Assembly: GCA_013003395.1 (NCBI GenBank)
Contig: JABDJC010000166.1
Coordinates: 1 to 38,678 of the forward strand
Length of the DNA stretch: 38,678 bases
DNA from: Acidimicrobiia bacterium
GTDB lineage: Bacteria; Actinomycetota; Acidimicrobiia; Spongiisociales; UBA5794
Reading direction: 5' to 3'
In this document: positions 34,335-38,678 of the stretch, one piece after another
Position numbering within the stretch: the first letter of the stretch is position 1
Layout: each line of letters starts with the position of its first letter
The notes under the pieces: generated by a model
Database searches by the model: none
What the model saw: the letters and a program-made list of their open reading frames with translations, nothing else
Told to the model about the DNA's origin: nothing
Made by a program: the position numbers and the translations under genes

Positions 34335-34493
34335 CGATGTGCCTTCCGGTTCGTGGATCGCGAATCTACACCGACACCCCCGAAATCATGTGTGGATTGC
34401 ACCCCCTGTGGGTAGCTCTCGTACCATGCAGCGGCGCCATCCAGGTATGACACACGCTGCCGGGACACGTCAACCATCGAAGTGGGATCAACA

Positions 34494-35351
34494 ATGAAAT
34501 GGACTCGGGGAACCCGCAGTGAGAATCTCCAAGATCGGCGCGGCCGACCCGGCGCCAAGACGGCTGCGGCCGTCGGTATTCCCGGAGTCATCGCGGTACT
34601 CCTGGCGATGTTCTTGGGCGGAGGCAGCGGCGGCGCCGGCGGCGACTTGGGTGACCTGCTGGGAGGCCTCGCAGGAGCCCAGACTCCGGCTGCCGCACCC
34701 AGTGGCGAACTCCAAGGTCCAGATCCAGACGCAGAACTCGTGGACTTTCTTTCGTTCGCCCTCGATGACATGCAAGGTCTGTGGGACGAGCTGTTCCGCC
34801 AGGCCGGCAGCGAGTATCCCGAAGCACAGCTCGCGCTGTTCGAGGGATCGACACAATCAGGCTGTGGCGGCGCCCAAGCTGCGTTTGGTCCTCACTACTG
34901 CCCCGCAGACGAGACCGTCTACATCGATCTCGACTTCTTCAGACAGCTGAGCGACCGCTACGGAGCCCCTGGCGACTTCGCTCAGGTCTATGTGCTCGCG
35001 CACGAGATCGGGCACCATGTCCAGAACGTCATTGGCGTGATGGATGAGGTCCGCACCGAGCAGCAGGCCAATCCAAGTGAAGCGAATTCGCTCTCAGTGA
35101 GCCTCGAACTCCAGGCAGACTGTCTCGCCGGCATCTGGGCGAATACGGTGTACGAACGCGACTTGCTCGAGCGAGGCGACCTTCGCGAAGGACTGGCGGC
35201 GGCAGCAGCTGTCGGCGACGATCGACTGCAACAACAGGCGGGACAAGCGGTCAATCCTGAATCTTGGACTCACGGATCCTCTGAAGAGAGAGTCCGATGG
35301 TTCGAAGCGGGCTTCGAGTCAGGCAATCCCGACGTCTGCGACACCTTCTGA
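34494..35351 (+). CDS. neutral zinc metallopeptidase, YpfJ family
   Basis: A 285-residue protein of the YpfJ-like zinc_metallopeptidase family. A basic, tail-like N-terminus (KWTRGTRSENLQDRRGR) precedes a single membrane helix (about 22-42) and a Gly-rich linker. The protease domain has CGGAQAAFGPHYCPADETVYIDLDFF and the zinc motif HEIGHH (His 170, Glu 171, His 174), then SLELQADCLAGIW. The catalytic site is intact. Substrates of this family are unknown; the enzyme should face outside. The ATG at 34494 is used; a GTG at 34482 is in frame. Confidence 0.9.
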   Translation: MKWTRGTRSENLQDRRGRPGAKTAAAVGIPGVIAVLLAMFLGGGSGGAGGDLGDLLGGLAGAQTPAAAPSGELQGPDPDAELVDFLSFALDDMQGLWDELFRQAGSEYPEAQLALFEGSTQSGCGGAQAAFGPHYCPADETVYIDLDFFRQLSDRYGAPGDFAQVYVLAHEIGHHVQNVIGVMDEVRTEQQANPSEANSLSVSLELQADCLAGIWANTVYERDLLERGDLREGLAAAAAVGDDRLQQQAGQAVNPESWTHGSSEERVRWFEAGFESGNPDVCDTF

Positions 35352-35388
35352 CGCCAGGATCCGACGACTGCAGGTCAGCATCACAGTC

Positions 35389-36678
35389 TCAGACGGGCGG
35401 CGTCGACGGAGTCCGTCTGGCTCTCAGCCGAGAAATCGCGAAGATGCCGACGGCCGCCGCCGCTCCCAACGCTGCGACGACAGGCCATCCGGGCGCCTCA
35501 CGATCGTTCCGCTCCTGGCGAGGAGCAGCGGCTCCCCCACCAGGAACACGCGTTGTCGACGGTGCGGCTTGAGCTCTGGTGACCGTTGTGGTGGCCCCTT
35601 CAGCTGCCGTACCAACGGTCGTCGTTGTAGTCACGGGAAGGTCCACCGAATTCGGATCCGCCAGAAACCAAGATTTCGAAGTCAGATCTGCTGCGAAGTG
35701 GTCGGCCAGCATCTCAGCGACCTTGGTAGCACCTGCCCCTGAAGGGTGAATGCCGTCGAGGCTCATCTCGTCACACGTCCACTCGAGACCGTCGCTACGA
35801 CCGGGCACCCCTCCGGGGACTCCGTCGGGCCCGAGGCCGTCGGCCCAGGTATATGGACCCCACCGGAGCCACGGCATGTCCACGCCCGCTACAGATCCCT
35901 CGACGCCGTTGATTTGCTTCTCGATGATCCACTTCGTGCTGAACGCCATTTCGTAGGCAAAGGGCTCGATGCTCAACCCTTGGCCGTACCCGGCGTAGAT
36001 GCGGGTCGACAGATACGCAATCTGAATGTTCGGGTACTTGAGGTACATCGTTCGCAACACCTGCTCCAACTCGTCCTGATAGGCAATCGCATGGTCAGGA
36101 AAGGTGCCATCGACTCGGATCTCGGGCAGCATCACCCAGGCCGCTTGAACCTGACTTCCGGTGATTCCTGCCGAGACGAGGAGATCATCGATCGTGCGCC
36201 AGGTCGCCGACTCCACTCTGCGCCAGGCCTCGACCGGCTTTCCGCCCTGCCCGCCATTGACCATGACCAAGTCGGGGTTCAATTCATAGCGGGCAGGAGC
36301 CACGTCGGTGAATCTTCTGAATTCGTTCTTCGCGTTGGACACGCCAACGGCGATGAGGCCGATCTTGCCGTCCGCAGATGGCTCACCGTTCGCATCACGT
36401 GGCACGATGTTCGCCGAGAACTGCATCCCGGCGGCGAGGTGTTCGGCCGGCACTTCGTTGGAACCTCCCGGATACAGTCCCCCTTCGAAGCCGAGGTGTT
36501 GTCCTGTGCCGAGGTCATTCAAAGGGACGAATCCCACCGAGGTCCGATCGCAGAGCCGAAGGTCCCGTTCTTCCCGAGCCTGGGAATGAGCGGGTGTTGT
36601 CGTGCCAACGACCGCAAACGTCGCTGCCAACGAGACAGCCAATACCTGTTGCAAAACGGACAGCCGTATACTGTGCAT
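35389..36678 (-). CDS. exported SGNH-like hydrolase with C-terminal membrane anchor
   Basis: A 429-residue exported protein. The signal peptide (about 1-32, ending TTPAHSQA) precedes an SGNH-hydrolase-like domain (about 75-340): a Ser in VGVSNAKNEF at the block I position, VNGGQGG with Asn-Gly residues suited to the oxyanion hole, and MSLDGIHPSGAGA carrying the DxxH pair. The block I motif deviates from GDSL. After a Thr/Pro/Ala-rich linker (about 345-395) a single helix (GWPVVAALGAAAAVGIFAI) and a basic tail anchor it in the membrane. The substrate is unknown. A 12-base palindrome lies 5 bases before the ATG. Confidence 0.75.
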   Translation of the reverse strand: MHSIRLSVLQQVLAVSLAATFAVVGTTTPAHSQAREERDLRLCDRTSVGFVPLNDLGTGQHLGFEGGLYPGGSNEVPAEHLAAGMQFSANIVPRDANGEPSADGKIGLIAVGVSNAKNEFRRFTDVAPARYELNPDLVMVNGGQGGKPVEAWRRVESATWRTIDDLLVSAGITGSQVQAAWVMLPEIRVDGTFPDHAIAYQDELEQVLRTMYLKYPNIQIAYLSTRIYAGYGQGLSIEPFAYEMAFSTKWIIEKQINGVEGSVAGVDMPWLRWGPYTWADGLGPDGVPGGVPGRSDGLEWTCDEMSLDGIHPSGAGATKVAEMLADHFAADLTSKSWFLADPNSVDLPVTTTTTVGTAAEGATTTVTRAQAAPSTTRVPGGGAAAPRQERNDREAPGWPVVAALGAAAAVGIFAISRLRARRTPSTPPV

Positions 36679-36683
36679 CGCGA

Positions 36684-36695
36684 GATCGTACGATC
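36684..36695. promoter_or_regulatory. palindrome between promoter region and start of SGNH-like gene
   Basis: GATCGTACGATC is a perfect 12-base palindrome 5 bases upstream of the SGNH-like ATG on the minus strand, next to the AAAGGA ribosome-site candidate. It could be an operator or an RNA fold masking the ribosome site. Confidence 0.3.
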
Positions 36696-36751
36696 CTTTG
36701 AGGTTTAGGCGATTTGGCGGAAACTACTCACCGCGCGAATGCAAGAAGCCA

Positions 36752-36781
36752 TTGACGCGCTAAGTTGTTCCATGATAGATA
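36752..36781 (+). promoter_or_regulatory. candidate promoter of the halogenase-like gene
   Basis: A -35-like TTGACG (36752-36757) and a -10-like TAGATA (36776-36781) are 18 bases apart, giving a start near 36788 and a leader of about 80 bases before the gene. The -10 is a partial match. Confidence 0.4.
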
Positions 36782-36806
36782 CAGATACGGGTGGCGGGGC
36801 CGATAA

Positions 36807-36835
36807 GAACGTGTGGGCGGATCGCCGCCCCGTTC
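36807..36835 (+). promoter_or_regulatory. leader hairpin of the halogenase-like gene
   Basis: GAACG (36807-36811) pairs with CGTTC (36831-36835) and GGGCGG (36815-36820) with CCGCCC (36825-36830), with a three-base TGT bulge and an ATCG loop: 11 pairs in all. It lies inside the predicted leader, 31 bases before the ATG, and is not followed by a T-run, so it is more likely a regulatory or stability element than a terminator. Confidence 0.5.
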
Positions 36836-36866
36836 ACCTTCACAAGTCTCAGGGGGATTCAATCAC

Positions 36867-38171
36867 ATGCCGGAAGTAGCAATCATCGGTGGAGGTCCTG
36901 GCGGATCGACCATCGCAACATATCTCGCCCAGGCTGGCGTTGATGTCGCCATCTACGAGAAAGCGATTCATCCTCGCTTCCACATCGGCGAGTCTCTCGT
37001 TCCATCGACCTCACGGGTATTCGAAGAGATCGGCTTTCTCGAGACCATGGAGAAGGAAGGCTTCAACAAGAAGCCAGGCGCTGCTTGGCACCCGTCGAAG
37101 ACGAGCGGCCTGTTCAAGATGATCTTCAAGGACTACCCGCTCGAAGGCGTCGACCAGGACTACACCTATCACGTGGAACGCGCCAAGTTCGACCTCGCGC
37201 TGCTCAAGCACGCGCAGAAGTCAGGCGCCAAGATCTTCCAAGGTGTTGGGGTGCGTGAGGTGCTCTTCGACGAAGAGACCCAAACGGCCAATGGCATCCG
37301 CGTGGACATTTCCGGCCAGAAGGTCGACATTCCGGCGAAGATCGTCGTCGACGCCAGCGGTCGCAACACCATTCTCGGCACCCAGCTGGGACTCAAGGGA
37401 CGAGATCCGATCTTCAATCAGTTCGCCGTCCACGCTTGGTACGAGAACGCCGACCTAGGTCCAGAGCATGCTGAGGACTACATCCACATCTACTTCCTGC
37501 CGGCCGAGCGAGGCTGGGCATGGCAGATCCCGATTTCCGAAACCGTCACCTCTTTCGGCGTCGTCGCCGAGAAGGAAGTCTTCAAGCAGTCAGGTAAGAA
37601 GATCGGTGATTGGTTTGAAGACATGGTTCGCACGAACCCTGACCTGGAAAAGGCGTTGGTTGGCGCCACCAAGGTACGCGACTACGCCGCAGAAGCCGAC
37701 TACAGCTACTCGATGAAGAAGTTCGCCGGTAACGGCTTCGTGCTCATCGGTGATGCAGCCCGGTTCGTCGACCCGATCTTCTCCTCGGGTGTCAGCGTCG
37801 CCATCCACAGCGCGGCGTACGCCAAGGACTCGATCCTCAAGGCGCTCGAAACCGGAGACGTCAGCGAGTCGGCCTTCGATGACTACACGGTCCAGCTCAA
37901 GAGCGGCGTCGACGTCTGGTACGAGTTCATCCTGCTCTACTACAAGTTGCTGCATCTCTTCACGCACTTCGTCACGCACCCTCAGTACAAGTTGGAGATT
38001 CTCCGCCTTCTGTCCGGAGATGTGTACGACCGATCCGAGGTGGACGTCCTCGATGCGATGCGAGAGAAGATCGCCACTATCGAGAACACGCCGAACCACT
38101 TGCTCAAGGACTACATCGGCGACATCCCGATCGACTTCCGTGCTGGCACGGACAGCCGCCTGCCCGCCTGA
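36867..38171 (+). CDS. flavin-dependent halogenase-like FAD oxidoreductase
   Basis: A 434-residue FAD enzyme. GGGPGGST (8-15) binds FAD, RFHIGESLVPST (37-48) is shared by halogenases and related monooxygenases, and GDAARFVDP near 300 closes the FAD site. Two features point to halogenases: the WxWxIP motif, here W217-AWQIP-222, and GFNKKPGA (65-72), which places Lys 68 or 69 where the catalytic Lys lies in phenolic-type halogenases. FADH2 from a partner reductase would be used to make HOCl. A geranylgeranyl-reductase-like oxidoreductase is the alternative. The ATG at 36867 follows GGGGGA; codons are strongly biased toward AAG, GAG and C-ending forms, suggesting high expression. Confidence 0.78.
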   Translation: MPEVAIIGGGPGGSTIATYLAQAGVDVAIYEKAIHPRFHIGESLVPSTSRVFEEIGFLETMEKEGFNKKPGAAWHPSKTSGLFKMIFKDYPLEGVDQDYTYHVERAKFDLALLKHAQKSGAKIFQGVGVREVLFDEETQTANGIRVDISGQKVDIPAKIVVDASGRNTILGTQLGLKGRDPIFNQFAVHAWYENADLGPEHAEDYIHIYFLPAERGWAWQIPISETVTSFGVVAEKEVFKQSGKKIGDWFEDMVRTNPDLEKALVGATKVRDYAAEADYSYSMKKFAGNGFVLIGDAARFVDPIFSSGVSVAIHSAAYAKDSILKALETGDVSESAFDDYTVQLKSGVDVWYEFILLYYKLLHLFTHFVTHPQYKLEILRLLSGDVYDRSEVDVLDAMREKIATIENTPNHLLKDYIGDIPIDFRAGTDSRLPA

Positions 38172-38189
38172 CGCAACATCCGTTGGAGC

Positions 38190-38215
38190 AGGACCTCGCC
38201 TTCGGGCGAGGTCCT
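38190..38215 (+). terminator. terminator of the halogenase-like gene
   Basis: AGGACCTCGCC (38190-38200) pairs perfectly with GGCGAGGTCCT (38205-38215) around a TTCG tetraloop; the next bases are TTCGCGTCTT. It is 18 bases after the stop, a strong intrinsic terminator that makes the gene monocistronic. Confidence 0.85.
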
Positions 38216-38355
38216 TTCGCGTCTTGCGTCTGCCGAAAAGGTGGCAATGACCGAGTGATTCTCCTGTCCCGAACTCGTGTGCTGACGCGTAGTCTGTACT
38301 GGCGGGAACGAAACGTTGAGTGCGCCAGCGCAGGCTTTGATGCTGAGGTGTGGTC

Positions 38356-38678
38356 ATGGCACGGATACTCATCACCGGTGGCGTCGGCTTTGTCGGCAGC
38401 CATACGACTCGAAGCCTGCTTGACGCGGGACACGAAGTTTGGGCGCTCGATTACTTCCATCGGTACATCCATCCGACACCGCTTACGTTCATCGAGAACA
38501 CGCAGTACCGGTTGGATGTATTACTCGCAGGAGCACACATGGTGTATGGCACAACGTCATACAAGGACGATCTGCGTCGCCATCTGTCGACGATCCAACC
38601 TGACTACGTCGTCCATCTCGCCGCACTCCCCTTAGCCAACCGTGCGATACAGGCCACGCAAGAAGCGCTGGATGGCAT
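38356..38678 (+). CDS. NAD-dependent epimerase/dehydratase, partial at window end
   Basis: The first 107 residues of an extended SDR (nucleotide-sugar epimerase/dehydratase type), running off the window. The NAD-binding motif ITGGVGFVGSHTTRSLLDAGHEV opens the protein, and PDYVVHLAAL (about residues 85-94) is the second conserved block. The ATG at 38356 follows GAGGTG by seven bases. Product and substrate cannot be set from this fragment; a nucleotide-sugar substrate is only a family expectation. Confidence 0.85.
   Translation, partial: MARILITGGVGFVGSHTTRSLLDAGHEVWALDYFHRYIHPTPLTFIENTQYRLDVLLAGAHMVYGTTSYKDDLRRHLSTIQPDYVVHLAALPLANRAIQATQEALDG

Overview
This 38.7 kb window is high-GC bacterial chromosomal DNA with dense genes, many GTG/TTG starts and frequent 4-base start/stop overlaps. 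The family mix (HTH_42 winged-helix protein, DUF5996, DUF3054, DUF3179, mycobacterial-type LigB, an Lrp-type regulator beside hppD, a two-subunit keto-acid dehydrogenase E1) points to Actinomycetota. A DmdA-like demethylase suggests a marine or aquatic lineage, possibly Acidimicrobiia; the lineage is an inference. I saw no rRNA, tRNA, CRISPR array, insertion sequence or phage gene, and no gene-free stretch exceeds about 210 bases.

Layout. 0.1-2.1 kb: phosphatidylserine decarboxylase and an MgtC/DUF4010 membrane protein. 2.2-6.2 kb: hppD, a convergent Lrp/AsnC regulator, a DmdA-like tetrahydrofolate-dependent demethylase and an HTH_42 protein. 6.25-9.2 kb: a compact minus-strand operon (iclR-type repressor, unknown protein, PhnD-like binding protein without a signal peptide, DUF3054, DoxX) behind a 37-bp inverted repeat that overlaps its likely promoter. 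9.26-10.45 kb: an enolase-superfamily dehydratase whose first metal-ligand position is Gly. 10.5-14.1 kb: a heterodimeric ABC exporter with one canonical and one degenerate ATP site. 14.2-20 kb: a cNMP-domain/patatin phospholipase, an MscS-like channel, an SDR, and E1 alpha/beta. 20.1-24.6 kb: a small RRM protein with a structured leader, a PrmA-like methyltransferase coupled to an MGMT, and a membrane PAS-GGDEF-EAL protein. 24.6-30.1 kb: a broken GNAT gene, a DUF3179 lipoprotein, DoxX, DUF5996, azlCD, and a coupled lipoprotein/secreted-protein pair. 30.1-36.7 kb: LigB-type DNA ligase, an orphan CHASE histidine kinase, a class IV aminotransferase, a zinc metallopeptidase and an anchored SGNH-like hydrolase. 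36.7 kb to the end: a flavin-dependent halogenase-like enzyme with its own promoter, leader hairpin and terminator, then the start of an NAD-dependent epimerase.

Most units are independent housekeeping or metabolic genes. The strongest candidates for undescribed biology are the IclR/PhnD-like/DUF3054/DoxX operon with its operator and the neighbouring metal-ligand-variant enolase-superfamily enzyme, followed by the halogenase-like gene and the DmdA-like gene.
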